Notes: generated by a model not told the origin, from the letters alone. A stretch of 64,000 bases of DNA from Crateriforma conspicua (GCF_007752935.1 NZ_CP036319.1:5002501-5066500); one strand, 5' to 3'; numbered from the stretch's first letter, positions 9,620 through 20,297 are shown. Made by a program: numbers and translations.

Positions 9620-10648
9620 TCACCGCATGCGAATGGCACAGCAGACTTCACATCGATTTCGAGTCAACTGCCGGACTTGGACGTCTTTGGGATTCCAGCT
9701 TTGGATGCGATCCAGCCACCGGTCAAGGTTTTCGGCCATCGCATAGTCGCCAAGCTTCAATGTCAACAGAACACCTTCGATCGGCACTCGCGGGTGCGTG
9801 ACAATATTTTCGACGGTCGAAAGGGTTTGGTCGGGCTTGACGTTGGAATCAACCATCATCCATTTGGCATCACCAAACACCGATCGCTTCAAGTCGCCCG
9901 CACGCGCCCGGACGTGCTGAAAATTTGGATGTTCATTGATCGACGGGTCCATTTCCGCGGGATCGATGCCCAGGACGCGAAGTCCCATTTCCAGCAACAG
10001 CCCGCTGGCACCTCCGGGCGAACTGCCAACATCAACGGCCAGATCACCGGGGCGCATCTCAAATCCAGACCAGGCAATCGACTCGGCGGCTTTGAAGTAG
10101 GCTCGGGAAACGGGTTCGACTTGGGGACGGATCGGTTGAATCCCTCCGGGCCACCGATCATGCCAATCACGGGCAACGTGCCATCCCCAAAACCATTGGT
10201 TCGGTTCCACCAACACAACGTCCATCACGGGCGTCCCGGCTTCGGCGATCCCATTGACCTTATCAGCGTCCAATAAGGTCTTCGGCAGGTGCGCAAGAAT
10301 CTGTCCGCCCACAGCATCGCTGAGCGCGTCCAGTTCGGGTTCAAATCCGAACTTGCCGATCGGCAAACGGTCACGCGACCAGACGTGCAGGGTGCGAAAG
10401 GGGATCGGACCGGAAAACTTGGTCTGAAAATCCTCCGCCAACTTGGCGATCAACGCGTTGGAATCGTTCCCACGCCCCGAGCCAATCGAATGGCAGCTGC
10501 GGCGAATGAAGATTCCCGATGGCAGATCGGCTGCGGGATCATCATGTTTCAACGTCACAAATCCCGGCCGCGAAAACGCCAGCCGCCAGCCCTGTCGTGT
10601 GGCATCCGCCTTGACCCACGATTCAGCGCCATTGGCGCAAGTCGACAT
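9620..10648 (-). CDS. RlmM-like FtsJ-fold rRNA 2'-O-methyltransferase
   Basis: About 342 residues from the ATG at 10648; a GTG at 10696 would add 16 residues. The SAM-binding motif I is in VDVGSSPGGASGLLLEMGL, followed by VLGIDPAEMD. Later segments MMVDSNVKP and LLTLKLGD supply the Asp and Lys expected in the catalytic set of FtsJ-fold 2'-O-methyltransferases. The overall plan (N-terminal substrate domain, C-terminal Rossmann domain, about 350 residues) resembles E. coli RlmM, which methylates C2498 of 23S rRNA. Target specificity is inferred from family resemblance only. Confidence 0.82.
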   Translation of the reverse strand: MSTCANGAESWVKADATRQGWRLAFSRPGFVTLKHDDPAADLPSGIFIRRSCHSIGSGRGNDSNALIAKLAEDFQTKFSGPIPFRTLHVWSRDRLPIGKFGFEPELDALSDAVGGQILAHLPKTLLDADKVNGIAEAGTPVMDVVLVEPNQWFWGWHVARDWHDRWPGGIQPIRPQVEPVSRAYFKAAESIAWSGFEMRPGDLAVDVGSSPGGASGLLLEMGLRVLGIDPAEMDPSINEHPNFQHVRARAGDLKRSVFGDAKWMMVDSNVKPDQTLSTVENIVTHPRVPIEGVLLTLKLGDYAMAENLDRWLDRIQSWNPKDVQVRQLTRNRCEVCCAIRMR

Positions 10649-11030
10649 CGCGAATCCGGCTTGGGCATCCGAGGGTTGGTCAGGTATCTGCGGCACGTGT
10701 CGATGAATCCAGGCTGTCAGGGGTCAAGCGTCCGACCGGCAAGGGTGGGCAACCTTGCCTGCGGTCAAACCACGCATCGTGGCGAATGCACCTTGGCAAG
10801 TCGAGGTCCCGGCGGCCGACCGGATCGTCGACGTGGCTCGGTACTGGGCGTTGCCGGTCACACAGTTTGCACCGAAGGGCACAGTGTCGCAGGGGCGTTG
10901 AAATTCAGACCGAGGGGATCGAAGCACCTCATTTGTGGTGCGCCGATGTCTATGATGGGGTGTTCGCCTGGCCGAATGATCCGCCGGGCGATGGTTCCGC
11001 ACCACGACAGACGACTCGGGGAGGCCCGTC
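10649..11030. other. Divergent intergenic region between rlmM-like and pilT-like genes
   Basis: This 382-nt stretch separates two divergently transcribed genes and must hold both promoters. The open frames in it overlap each other without a recognisable protein or good ribosome binding site. I could not identify convincing -35/-10 pairs, an RNA gene or a repeat. Confidence 0.4.
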
Positions 11031-12152
11031 ATGAGTCAGCTTCACACGCCGGACCAGGAAATCCTGAAACTGTTGGCCTTCGTCAGTCGCGCCGAGGCGT
11101 CGGATTTGCATCTGAAGGTCGGCTTGCCTCCCTACGTGCGAATCGGCGGTCATCTGAAACCGCTGGACATGCCGCCGCTGCCCGACAGTACTTACATCAC
11201 GGCGATGATGGTGGCGTTGATGCCGCCGGGACGTGAAGAGGAGTACCAAAAGTATGGCGGGATCGATTTTGCGTTTCTGTCAGAATCCGGCGACCGGTTT
11301 CGCGTCAACGCTTATCGATCCGATCGCCAAATGCATGCGGCATTGCGCCGGGTCAACAGCGTGATCCCGGATTTCGAAAAGCTGCACCTGCCGCCGGTGT
11401 ATCAACAAACGATCTCGCGAAGTTTCGACGGGCTGATCTTGGTCACCGGTGTGACGGGCAGCGGCAAAAGCAGCACATTGGCCGCGATGATGGACTGGAT
11501 CAATCACCACCGCAGCATGCACGTGATCACGATCGAAGACCCTATCGAATATCGATTCGCGTCCAACAAGTCGATCGTTTCGCAGCGTGAAATCGGTATC
11601 GATGTCCCCAGTTATTCCCATGCCTTGCGGTACGTCGTCCGGCAAGACCCCGATTGCATCTTGATCGGGGAACTGCGTGACAAAGAAACCATATTGGCGG
11701 CGGTCCAGGCAGCGGAGACCGGTCACTTGGTGATGGCGTCGATGCACTGCAGCGACGCGGAGCAATCATTCAGCCGCATCCTGGAATTCTTTCCCAAGGA
11801 AGAACACGCCTTCATTCGTTCATCGTTGGCGAACAGCTTGCGCGCGATCATGTGCCAGCGGCTGATCCCGGGTGCGGTCGAAGGCGAACGATACCCGGCC
11901 ACCGAAGTCTTGTTGAACAATCCGATCGTGCGCGAGCGGATCTTGAACGAACAAGACGAAGACATCCCGGCGATCTTGAACGTTTGCAAAGACGAAGGCA
12001 TGCGTGACTTCACGCATTCGCTGTGCGAGCTGGTCCAAGGTGGAAAGATTTCAATGGAGACCGGTATGGACTATGCGCCGCACCGCGAATCGTTGGCGTC
12101 CCTGCTGAAGGGCATCGATACCGCGGCCGACGGGTTGGTTTCGCGGGTTTGA
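11031..12152 (+). CDS. pilT: PilT-family twitching/retraction ATPase
   Basis: 373 residues, normal for PilT/PilU. The N-terminal PAS-like domain (about 1-110) carries SDLHLKVG. The ATPase domain has Walker A GVTGSGKSST at 140-149, an Asp box TIEDPIE at 168-174, Walker B LIGELRD at about 211-217, and a His box GHLVMASMH at 231-239. These motifs define a type IV pilus hexameric motor ATPase. No pilin or other pil gene is adjacent; the convergent neighbour is flgK. Family identity is secure, while PilT versus PilU or another retraction-type ATPase cannot be separated from sequence alone. Confidence 0.88.
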   Translation: MSQLHTPDQEILKLLAFVSRAEASDLHLKVGLPPYVRIGGHLKPLDMPPLPDSTYITAMMVALMPPGREEEYQKYGGIDFAFLSESGDRFRVNAYRSDRQMHAALRRVNSVIPDFEKLHLPPVYQQTISRSFDGLILVTGVTGSGKSSTLAAMMDWINHHRSMHVITIEDPIEYRFASNKSIVSQREIGIDVPSYSHALRYVVRQDPDCILIGELRDKETILAAVQAAETGHLVMASMHCSDAEQSFSRILEFFPKEEHAFIRSSLANSLRAIMCQRLIPGAVEGERYPATEVLLNNPIVRERILNEQDEDIPAILNVCKDEGMRDFTHSLCELVQGGKISMETGMDYAPHRESLASLLKGIDTAADGLVSRV

Positions 12153-12218
12153 TCATCCACGCTTCACGCTGGCACCGCTGCCAACTGCCTGCAAACGGGC
12201 GGCGAAAAGCTGGATCTG

Positions 12219-13907
12219 TTACAGATTGACCAACAGGTCCAACATTTCGCTGGCGGTCGAGATCACTCGCGAACTGGCTTGGAATGCTCGTTGGTACATG
12301 ATCATCTTGATTGATTCTTCATCGATGTTCACACCGGTGATCGCCAAGTGTTTGCTTTGCAGCGTGGCGTGAAAGTCGCTCAGACCTTGCGTGCTGCTTT
12401 GGTGCAAACTGACCTCTTGTCCCAACGACGCGATGGAGTGTTCATAGACGCCGCGCACGGTGCGGCCGTCCAGCACGTCCAGGGGCCGGTCGACCAGATC
12501 GGTCATTTCATAAAGGGCTTCGGTGTCTTCGCCGATGCCGCCGAAACTGACCGCCAACAAGTCCGCGTCTTGAGCCAAGACATCATTGACGGCGATGTCA
12601 CCGGCGTGAGTCCCGGTGAAGAAGGTATTCAGACCCGCGGCCGCTAAGAACCCGCTGGTGTCTTCGCCAAAGGTAAATTCAGTCGGCGGGTTGTCGGAAC
12701 TGATCTTCAGTCGACCTTCATTGGTGATCGTGGCGGAAAGTCCGTCGATGTCATCGATCTGCTGGGCCACCGATTGCATCGTCGAATCACCGACTTGGCC
12801 CAACACACGGACGGTGATGCGGTGGTTGGAAATGACTTTGCCATCGGCGTCGACCAACGCCATGTCAAAAGTTCCGTTTTCGGGTGTGAACGGCAGGCCG
12901 GCCGATTCCAATGGCACGCCGGGTTCGCTGGCCGAATCGGACGTCAGATCGGTGTAGCCTTTGCGGCCTTGTCCCTGAGTGTGAATCTGGTTGATCGTCC
13001 GGATCAAACCGGACGCCATCGAATCCAAGTCACCGACGAATTCACCAAAGATACTGTCGCGGGCTTGCAGCGCGGCCCCCAACTTGCCGCCGGTCGCTTG
13101 CAGCGGTGCATCGGTTTCGATGATGCGAACCTCGGGACGACTTTCATTTTCGCTGTAGGCGGTGTAGACGTCCCGTGCGATGCCATTGGTGACCAAGTAA
13201 TCGCCGCCGACGAATACGTTGACGTTGCCACTGGTTTGTTCTTGGAAGTTGATGTTGACGTACGTCGCCAATTCTTCGAGTGCTTGATAGCGTTCGTCAC
13301 GCAGCCCCGTTGCATCGCTGCCGATCAAACCGCCGCCTTCGATCGTGGCGATTTCGACATTCAGTTCGGCGATGCGGTTGGTCAGCCGGTTGATCTGGTT
13401 GCTGATGTCATCCAGTTCGGTGTTCACACCCGCTTGGCGATCCAGCACTTTTTCGCGTGTGTTGTTCAGCTTCGACGCCAAGGATTGCCCTTGCAGAATG
13501 ACGAATTCCCGCAGCGCCGAATCGGCCGGCTGGGTCGTCAATTCATGCAACGCGTTGTTGAATTCGGACAGCTGGAAATTGATTCCGTTGTTGTCCAGTT
13601 CGCTGGCGATTTCTTCCAGCTGTGAATACGCCTGGCCCAACGATTCGGCGCCGGCCAGCGCCGTGCCGGCATTGAACATTTGTTCGGCCAACGCCTTGTC
13701 GACCACCTGCGTGATGCCGGTCGGCCGAACGCCCTGGCCCTTGATCAACCCGCCCTGGCGAAAAGCACCGGCGGGCGTCTGTTCCAGACGCTGGCGGATG
13801 TAGCCTTCGGTGTTGGAATTGGCAATGTTGTTGCCGACCACTTGCAGGCCGATCTGCGCCGCCTGCAGTGCACCGTTGGACTGTTGGATCGTTCCGAATA
13901 GGCTCAT
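12219..13907 (-). CDS. flgK: Flagellar hook-associated protein FlgK
   Basis: 562 residues. The N-terminus has the flagellar rod/hook signature ALQAAQIGLQVVGNNIANSN followed by TEGYIRQR. The C-terminus carries the matching coiled-coil motif INIDEESIKMIMYQRAFQ with SRVISTASEMLDLL, as in FlgK. FlgK (HAP1) joins the hook to the filament junction outside the cell. A GGGGAG sequence lies 13 nt upstream of the ATG. It follows the polysaccharide export gene by 78 nt on the same strand; no other flagellar gene is present in the window. Confidence 0.93.
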   Translation of the reverse strand: MSLFGTIQQSNGALQAAQIGLQVVGNNIANSNTEGYIRQRLEQTPAGAFRQGGLIKGQGVRPTGITQVVDKALAEQMFNAGTALAGAESLGQAYSQLEEIASELDNNGINFQLSEFNNALHELTTQPADSALREFVILQGQSLASKLNNTREKVLDRQAGVNTELDDISNQINRLTNRIAELNVEIATIEGGGLIGSDATGLRDERYQALEELATYVNINFQEQTSGNVNVFVGGDYLVTNGIARDVYTAYSENESRPEVRIIETDAPLQATGGKLGAALQARDSIFGEFVGDLDSMASGLIRTINQIHTQGQGRKGYTDLTSDSASEPGVPLESAGLPFTPENGTFDMALVDADGKVISNHRITVRVLGQVGDSTMQSVAQQIDDIDGLSATITNEGRLKISSDNPPTEFTFGEDTSGFLAAAGLNTFFTGTHAGDIAVNDVLAQDADLLAVSFGGIGEDTEALYEMTDLVDRPLDVLDGRTVRGVYEHSIASLGQEVSLHQSSTQGLSDFHATLQSKHLAITGVNIDEESIKMIMYQRAFQASSRVISTASEMLDLLVNL

Positions 13908-13985
13908 CGATCAGGTTTCTCCCCTGATCGGTTTTCGGACGCGCAAGGCGTCGAACTTTATCCAATCCCTACAACCGGCCCCGAA

Positions 13986-15251
13986 TCAATTGTTGATGAT
14001 CGCGTCGGTGACCAGATCAACAGGGATGATGCCGTACAGACCGTCGGTGAAAACTTGCTGGACCCAGTTGTCGAACACTTGGATCGGTTTCTCGGGAACG
14101 ATGATGACGTCGCCGTCTTGGACCCAAATTTCGTCGGCCGGTGTGGGGCGTTTACCCAACACGGCCCCGCGCAGGTCCAACATCGTGGAGATCAGACGCC
14201 AGTCTTGTGCCCGGCGGAAAATCACCACTTGTCGCATGTTTCCGCCCGGCAGGTGACCGCCCGCGGCGGCAATCATCCCCAGCACGGTCGTGGGCGTGTC
14301 GATTTGGATCCGCGACGGATTGGCGACTTGCCCCAAGACGTGCACGACATGGGGGGCCTGGCCGGTCAAAATCGGTTCCACCTCCAGACCGACCACGATA
14401 CGGCTATAACGCAGATTGATCTCGCGTTTCAGCTGGCTAAGCGTGAATCCTTGAACACAGACGGCCCCCAAGCCGGGCAAACGAAGATTGCCGTCGGGCA
14501 TGACGACCAAATCCAAATTCTGCTGATTGAATCCACCCTGGCCGGCGACCGCCGATCGGATGTCTTCGGCCAGCGTGTTGGTGCGGACCGGCGTGACGTC
14601 GATCGACGGTTCTTCGTAGTATTCCGTGTACAACTCTTCCAGCTGTTCGCGCAATTGCCGAACGGTCAGACCGGCGGCCTGGACTTCGCCCAACAACCGA
14701 AGCGTCAACGTACCATCGGGCTGAATCTGTAGGCCTCGGTCCAGAGTCCCGCGGACCAAATCAGGATCCTGTAACGATTCGATCAACACTTCGTCCCCGG
14801 GTGTCAATCGATACGATCCGCCGCCCTGTCGACGAGTCACCAGGTACAGCAAGCGAACTTGGTCGCCGGGTCGAAGACGGTACTGTGCCAGGTGCGCCGT
14901 CCTCGGTGGTCCGGCATACCCGCCGGGTCCGTAGGGTGCGAATTGCACCGGCCGCATGTCTTGCCAGCGCGACTCGCTGCCCCAGCAGTTTTGGCAATCA
15001 ACACCCATCATGCAGTTGGGACATCCGCTGCCGGGCTGGATGCCACATGCGCCGCCACCGCCGTTTGCACAGGGACGATTTTGAATCGCAGCGCTGCCGG
15101 CCTCTGGTGGTGTCCAAGGCGTCGACGACTGGGCACACAACGTCGTCGCCATCAATATCGACAAGATCATCGCCAGACCGACGACGCCATACGTGCTGGG
15201 CCAACATCGCGCCGAAGGGCGGACGCCGAGAAGCGGTGAATGATTCGCCAT
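13986..15251 (-). CDS. Wza-like polysaccharide biosynthesis/export protein with SLBB domain
   Basis: About 421 residues. A hydrophobic N-terminal segment ends in TTLCAQSS, suggesting a signal peptide. Next comes a Cys/Gly-rich stretch (about residues 55-85) holding six cysteines. The polysaccharide-export domain then appears as YRLRPGDQVRLLYLV and YRLTPGDEVLIESL, followed by SLBB-like segments (PDGNLRLPGLGAVCVQG; VHVLGQVANPSRIQI). Members of this family form outer-membrane channels for exopolysaccharide. The ATG at 15251 is 6 nt after the stop of the upstream gene; GTG codons at 15266-15260 are alternatives and would overlap it. No glycosyltransferase is nearby. Confidence 0.85.
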   Translation of the reverse strand: MANHSPLLGVRPSARCWPSTYGVVGLAMILSILMATTLCAQSSTPWTPPEAGSAAIQNRPCANGGGGACGIQPGSGCPNCMMGVDCQNCWGSESRWQDMRPVQFAPYGPGGYAGPPRTAHLAQYRLRPGDQVRLLYLVTRRQGGGSYRLTPGDEVLIESLQDPDLVRGTLDRGLQIQPDGTLTLRLLGEVQAAGLTVRQLREQLEELYTEYYEEPSIDVTPVRTNTLAEDIRSAVAGQGGFNQQNLDLVVMPDGNLRLPGLGAVCVQGFTLSQLKREINLRYSRIVVGLEVEPILTGQAPHVVHVLGQVANPSRIQIDTPTTVLGMIAAAGGHLPGGNMRQVVIFRRAQDWRLISTMLDLRGAVLGKRPTPADEIWVQDGDVIIVPEKPIQVFDNWVQQVFTDGLYGIIPVDLVTDAIINN

Positions 15252-15256
15252 AGGGA

Positions 15257-17017
15257 TCACCACCACTTTCCGATCGCGTTGAACATCCGCTTTGCCGGCC
15301 CCGGTTCGGGAGCGGTGGATGCTGGGGGCATGGCGCCGGGCGCAACCAGTTGGCCGGGCGCGGCTTGCCGGTTTGCCGAGGCATTTACGTTCCCCGAAAC
15401 GGCGTAGGGTTGAACGACGGCATTGGGCCGCATGGCCACCCGCGGGTTCATCGTGGTTGCCTGGTTAGGCGTGGCGGTCTGATTTCCGATCATCGCCGGC
15501 GTGCCGTGGACCACTGGGGGCCGAGCGGACAGGGAAGCGAATTCCGCCGGGCTGACGTGGACGACCTCGGGAACCGGCGATCCGGTCGCCGCTGCACCCG
15601 CGTTCTGCAAGCTTTGACGTGCGGCGATCATCCACTGACCCGCCGCATCCGTTTCGCCAGCTTGGTGCATCAGTCGTGCGATCAGCTCCGCCGATTCGGC
15701 CGATGGCTCGTGCTGATACGACTGCTGCAATGCCCAATGAGCTTCGCGATACAGACCGACGTCGATCAACTGGCGGCCAAGGTTCAACGCCAAGCTGGCA
15801 TTCTGCGGTTGCCCCTGCAGCGCGGCACGACGCAGACAAAGGGCGACCGGCCCCGCCAACGTCGTTTCGTCATTGCGAGAAAGTGTCACAGCGGCCAACA
15901 GATCCAACGACCGTGCCGCAACCAGATGACGCGACGCCAAATCACCAAGCATGCGTCGCGCATGGTTCAAGTAGACGTCGGCCAATTGGCGACATGACGG
16001 CACGACCGCGTGCGAAGCATCCAGCCAAGGTGCGGCCACGCTGGTGCGATGCGAACGAATCAGGCGTCGCAACACGACCGGATCATCGGCCGCGTACGGG
16101 CCTACGAAGTCTTTGGCTTCGCGGATGGCATCGATTGCCTGGTTCAACTGCTGGACGTCGCGTGAAGAAGACGACTGGCAATCCAAACTTTGGGCCGCCT
16201 TGCGGATGGCCAACCATGCGTTGTCTTCGGCGCTGGCCCAAGCCCCGACACCGTAGTCTGCGGTCGCCTCGGCCAAAGCCATCGATGCGTCACGGTCCAG
16301 CGAAATCGATGTTCCGCTGGCCAGCCACGGGCGTGGCGACGTTGCGGGTTGGGTTTGGAAGACTTCCTGGCTTTGCGCTGCCGCGACCACTTTGTAACCA
16401 GACGTTGCACCGGAGCCTGGCACCGTCCATTGGCCCGATGCGTTGCTGGCGAATGTGCCCACTTGTTCGTCGCCGCTTGCCACAGAACCGGTTGGCAGCA
16501 TCCTGGACCGCGGAACGGATTCCGACAGCGACGGTGGTACCGGCGGAGTCGCGTCCGTCCCCTTCGCTTGCACCGCGGGCAACCGCGCGGCTTTCATCGG
16601 TGCGGGCGGCTTCGCGGAGCTCGGTGAGTTTGTCGATGCCTGCGTTTGAAACAGCTGATCCATCGGTATCGGCGCTGGAACCGCCGTCGAGGGTTGAATC
16701 CCCAGACCTTCTGGCCCGGTGGCCTGTGTTCCGGTCAAACTGGTGGACGCATCGGTCGTTTTAACGAGTTTTCCCGGGCGTGGTATGCACTGCCATCCCT
16801 GCAGCGAACCGGCGGCTGATGGGCCGGATTGCTCCGGTGCAGCAATCTGTTGCACGAAAGGATTGACTTGCGGTGTTTCCGCGGCCGGCAGGGTCGACGG
16901 AATGATGACGGCCGACATCAAGCACGACCGCAGACGTCGACGTGACCGGCGGACAGCCGACGGTCGGTCCGCAGCGTTCTGCGCGGTGGGTCGGTTGGAA
17001 CGATTTCGGTACGTCAT
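15257..17017 (-). CDS. Exported Pro/Ala/Ser-rich protein with TPR-like segment, function unknown
   Basis: 586 residues. The N-terminus is basic (RRSRRRLRS) followed by a short hydrophobic stretch ending SAVIIPSTLPAAE, a plausible signal. Residues about 45-225 are low complexity (Pro, Ala, Ser, Thr). Residues about 245-480 are mostly helical; ALNLGRQLIDVGLYREAHW and the segment around SAESAELIARLMHQAG look TPR-like. The C-terminal 100 residues are again low complexity. It directly precedes the polysaccharide export gene, so a part in envelope polysaccharide assembly is a reasonable guess. I do not recognise the family. Confidence 0.7.
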   Translation of the reverse strand: MTYRNRSNRPTAQNAADRPSAVRRSRRRLRSCLMSAVIIPSTLPAAETPQVNPFVQQIAAPEQSGPSAAGSLQGWQCIPRPGKLVKTTDASTSLTGTQATGPEGLGIQPSTAVPAPIPMDQLFQTQASTNSPSSAKPPAPMKAARLPAVQAKGTDATPPVPPSLSESVPRSRMLPTGSVASGDEQVGTFASNASGQWTVPGSGATSGYKVVAAAQSQEVFQTQPATSPRPWLASGTSISLDRDASMALAEATADYGVGAWASAEDNAWLAIRKAAQSLDCQSSSSRDVQQLNQAIDAIREAKDFVGPYAADDPVVLRRLIRSHRTSVAAPWLDASHAVVPSCRQLADVYLNHARRMLGDLASRHLVAARSLDLLAAVTLSRNDETTLAGPVALCLRRAALQGQPQNASLALNLGRQLIDVGLYREAHWALQQSYQHEPSAESAELIARLMHQAGETDAAGQWMIAARQSLQNAGAAATGSPVPEVVHVSPAEFASLSARPPVVHGTPAMIGNQTATPNQATTMNPRVAMRPNAVVQPYAVSGNVNASANRQAAPGQLVAPGAMPPASTAPEPGPAKRMFNAIGKWW

Positions 17018-17272
17018 CGGTGCTCGGTTTCATCCGTGAAACGCGACGAATCAGGCAGTGACCGGCTTCCGTGCCGCCCCCTCGATCGAACGCCGCCGTG
17101 CCGCCCCGTTGTCCGCGGGGCATCGGCGTACGCACTGAACACTGCCTCTGCGTCATGGTTCCCATCGGAAGAATCCGTCCAATGCTTCGGGCCAAACCGA
17201 CCAGCCGACTTTTCGGACGCTGTGATCCATCGACCAGGTCGAATAACCGACAAAGTCGATCGCCGGATGTCG

Positions 17273-18907
17273 TCACAATGTGGGCCCGACCGTCCAAGGG
17301 ATGAATTCGTGGTCGCCGATGCCCAGTTCTTCGCTGGACGTTTTCCGGCCGCTGGCAACGTCCAGCGAGAACTCAAAGATTCGCTGACCGACCTGGTCGA
17401 CACTGTGACCGTCGGCAATGTCTCCCGCATTGACGTCCATGTCTTCGCGCATGCGGTGGAACAGATCGCTGTTGCTGGCGATTTTGATCACCGGCACCGG
17501 TTTACAACCGAAGCAGCTTCCTCGACCGGTGGTGAACAGTACAAGGTTGCAGCCTCCGGCGACTTTGCCGGTCACGCTGGCTGGATCGAATCCGGGACTA
17601 TCCATGACACTCAAGCCGGCTCGGTCGATGCGTTGGGCATAGTCATAGACTGCTTGCAGGGTCGTGGAACCGCTTTTGCAGACGGCCCCCAGCGATTTTT
17701 CGGTGATGGTGGTCAGCCCCCCGGCCTTGTTTCCCACCGAGGGGTTGTTGTCAATCTGGCCGCCGAACATCGCCACGTGTTCTTTCCACCAGCGGATTTT
17801 ATCCAGCAGTGCATTGGCCACGTCATCGCTGCGGCTGCGGTCAACCAACAAATGCTCCGCCCCGTACAGCTCGGTGGTTTCCGAGATCACCGCCGAACCG
17901 CCGCAAGCCACAAAGCGGTCGGCCGCGGCACCGACGGCCGGGTTGGCGGTCCAACCGGAATAGGCATCGCTGCCGCCGCATTCCAGGGCGACCGACAGAT
18001 GCGATGCGTCGACCGGGGCGCGTCGGCAGGCGTTGGCCCGATCCAGGACTTGTTCCAGCAACGCATCGGCTTTTTCAATCGTCGCCCGGGTGCCGCCTTC
18101 CGTTTGCATGACGATCATCGGCACGCCATCGTCGCGGGTCAGTTGTCGTCCGTCGGGCCCGTACAGCGATACCATTTGATGGTGTTCCGCCAAATAACCG
18201 GCGGTTGTTTGTTCGCAACCCAAGCCGATCATCAAACACCCGGCGACGTTGGCGTGCCGCGCATACCCGGACAGGACGCGGCCCAGCATTTCGTGTTTCT
18301 GGCCGCCGTAGCGGAGGGCACAACCGGTGGTGTGCGTCGCGACAAAGACGCCATCGACATTCGGCCAGCGTGCCAGCCGATCATCGTCAAAACGTTTGAG
18401 CACCGCGTGGCAAACGCTGGCGCTGCAATTGACCGTCGCGATGAGTCCGACGTAGTTCCGGGTGCCGACCTTGCCGCCGGGACGGTGGTAACCCTGAAAC
18501 GTCGCCCGGATCGGTGTCGGACGCTGCGGTGGATGTCGATTGTCGACACGGACCGCGATGCGATGGTCATCGGCCAGATTGTGATCATGAACGTGATCAC
18601 CAACGCGGATCGGCTGCGTGGCTTTTCCGATCCGCTGGCCATACTTCCGGACATCGGTATCGGCATCGATCGGGGCGATCGCCATCTTGTGCCCCGGCGG
18701 AATACGTTGACAAACGACGATCGTATTTCCGGTCGAAGACGACGGATCTGCCGGTGGCGGAATCGCCACGCTCTGTCCGGGCATCAGCATTTCCGTTGCG
18801 ATCCCCACGTTGTCGTCATCGTGCAACCGAACCAAGCGGGCTTGGGCCTGCGGAGTTGAGCTGCCCGATGGGTGATCGGTGTCGCCATTTGGTGGCACAA
18901 AGGTCAT
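17273..18907 (-). CDS. UxaA/GarD family altronate or galactarate dehydratase
   Basis: 544 residues. An N-terminal SAF-like domain (about 25-125), with PPGHKMAI and [10 protein letters not shown], is followed by the large dehydratase domain. Motifs typical of the family include [51 protein letters not shown], and [20 protein letters not shown]. These iron-dependent enzymes dehydrate sugar acids such as D-altronate or D-galactarate to 2-keto-3-deoxy acids. Both halves (UxaA-N and UxaA-C) are on one chain, as in most full-length members. Substrate is not decidable here. It is divergent from sucC with about 130 nt between. Confidence 0.9.
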   Translation of the reverse strand: MTFVPPNGDTDHPSGSSTPQAQARLVRLHDDDNVGIATEMLMPGQSVAIPPPADPSSSTGNTIVVCQRIPPGHKMAIAPIDADTDVRKYGQRIGKATQPIRVGDHVHDHNLADDHRIAVRVDNRHPPQRPTPIRATFQGYHRPGGKVGTRNYVGLIATVNCSASVCHAVLKRFDDDRLARWPNVDGVFVATHTTGCALRYGGQKHEMLGRVLSGYARHANVAGCLMIGLGCEQTTAGYLAEHHQMVSLYGPDGRQLTRDDGVPMIVMQTEGGTRATIEKADALLEQVLDRANACRRAPVDASHLSVALECGGSDAYSGWTANPAVGAAADRFVACGGSAVISETTELYGAEHLLVDRSRSDDVANALLDKIRWWKEHVAMFGGQIDNNPSVGNKAGGLTTITEKSLGAVCKSGSTTLQAVYDYAQRIDRAGLSVMDSPGFDPASVTGKVAGGCNLVLFTTGRGSCFGCKPVPVIKIASNSDLFHRMREDMDVNAGDIADGHSVDQVGQRIFEFSLDVASGRKTSSEELGIGDHEFIPWTVGPTL

Positions 18908-19036
18908 GGCTTCGAATTCCGCTGGGTTCCTTGGGGCTTCTTGTGGTTCCGTCGCGACGGGGGTCCGCCTATATTCTTCGACCCGTATGCAATGATTCGT
19001 TTCCGCGTCGCCAGGGTTCCGAGCCGACTACCGAAC

Positions 19037-20221
19037 ATGAAGATCCACGAATACCAAGGCAAAGAATTGTTTCGCCAGGCCGGCGTGCCGGTGCTGGAAG
19101 GCCAAATGGTAACGACGCCCGATGAGGCCGCGGCGGCGTATGACAAGCTGGGCGGAAAGATTGCGGTGGTCAAAGCCCAAATCCATGCCGGCGGGCGTGG
19201 CAAAGGCAACGTCATCGACAATCCCGATCAAAAAGGCGTCGTCTTGGTCAAGTCGGCCGACGAAGCCAAAGCGGCGGCGGCGGGCCTGCTGGGCAACAAA
19301 CTGGTGACCATCCAAACGGGCCCCGAAGGCCAGACGGTCAACCGTGTGTTTGTCGAAGCCGGTTGCGACATTGCCCGCGAATTGTACTTGGGCATCGTTC
19401 TGGACCGTGCCGCATCACGCCCGGTCTTGATGGCCAGCACCGAAGGCGGTGTGGAGATCGAAACCGTCGCGGAGGAAACGCCGGAACTGATCTTCAAAGA
19501 ACACTTCGATCCCGCCGTCGGACTGGATGCTTACCAAGTCCGCAAGCTGTGCAAGAAACTGAAGATCGAAGGTGCCGCGGCCAAGGCGGCCCACAAGTTC
19601 ATGACCGCGATCTGTCGGTTCTTTGTCGATTTCGATTGCTCGCTTGCCGAAATCAATCCGCTGGTCATCACCGGCGACGGCGAAATGATCGCCTTGGACG
19701 CCAAAGTCACCTTTGATGAAAACGCCTTGTTCCGCCACAAAGACCTTTTGGAACTTCGCGACCTGAGTGAAGAAGAAGAAAGTGAGGTCCGCGCGGCCAA
19801 CGCGGGACTGAGCTATGTCAAGCTGGAAGGCAACATCGCCTGCCTGGTCAACGGTGCCGGTCTGGCGATGTCGACGATGGACATCATCAAGTACCACGGC
19901 GGCCAGCCGGCCAACTTTTTGGACGTCGGCGGCGGGGCCAACGCCCAACAGGTCACCGAAGCGTTCCGGATTCTGTTGAGCGATCCGAATTGCAAAGGCG
20001 TCTTGGTCAATATCTTCGGCGGCATTGCCCGCTGTACGACGATCGCCAGCGCGTTGATCGAAGCCGGCAAAGAAGTCGGGTTCAGCGTCCCGTTGGTCGT
20101 TCGTTTGGAAGGCACCGAGGTCGAAGAAGGCCGCAAGTTGCTGGAAGAATCCGACATCGACGTCATCACCGCGACGGACCTGACAGACGCGGCGAAGAAA
20201 ATCGTTGCCGCGGTCGCCTGA
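19037..20221 (+). CDS. sucC: Succinyl-CoA ligase (ADP-forming) beta subunit
   Basis: 394 residues from the ATG at 19037, the family start ([18 protein letters not shown]). The ATP-grasp domain shows [15 protein letters not shown], and the C-terminal CoA-ligase domain shows [27 protein letters not shown] and [10 protein letters not shown]. It works with SucD in the TCA cycle, converting succinyl-CoA to succinate with nucleotide phosphorylation. sucD follows 76 nt later. A TATATT hexamer at 18970-18975 could be the -10 element, but I see no good -35. Confidence 0.97.
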   Translation: MKIHEYQGKELFRQAGVPVLEGQMVTTPDEAAAAYDKLGGKIAVVKAQIHAGGRGKGNVIDNPDQKGVVLVKSADEAKAAAAGLLGNKLVTIQTGPEGQTVNRVFVEAGCDIARELYLGIVLDRAASRPVLMASTEGGVEIETVAEETPELIFKEHFDPAVGLDAYQVRKLCKKLKIEGAAAKAAHKFMTAICRFFVDFDCSLAEINPLVITGDGEMIALDAKVTFDENALFRHKDLLELRDLSEEEESEVRAANAGLSYVKLEGNIACLVNGAGLAMSTMDIIKYHGGQPANFLDVGGGANAQQVTEAFRILLSDPNCKGVLVNIFGGIARCTTIASALIEAGKEVGFSVPLVVRLEGTEVEEGRKLLEESDIDVITATDLTDAAKKIVAAVA

Positions 20222-20297
20222 GCGGCCATTCGCCGCTTTCGCCCCTGAATCCGAACCCCGTTCATCGCCAACCGATTACCGCTCAAAGCTCTCTCTC

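Noticed and set aside
17036-18859. Open frame of 607 codons on the plus strand opposite the UxaA-family gene
   Set aside because: Antisense shadow of a clear dehydratase; no recognisable motif and composition typical of shadow frames.
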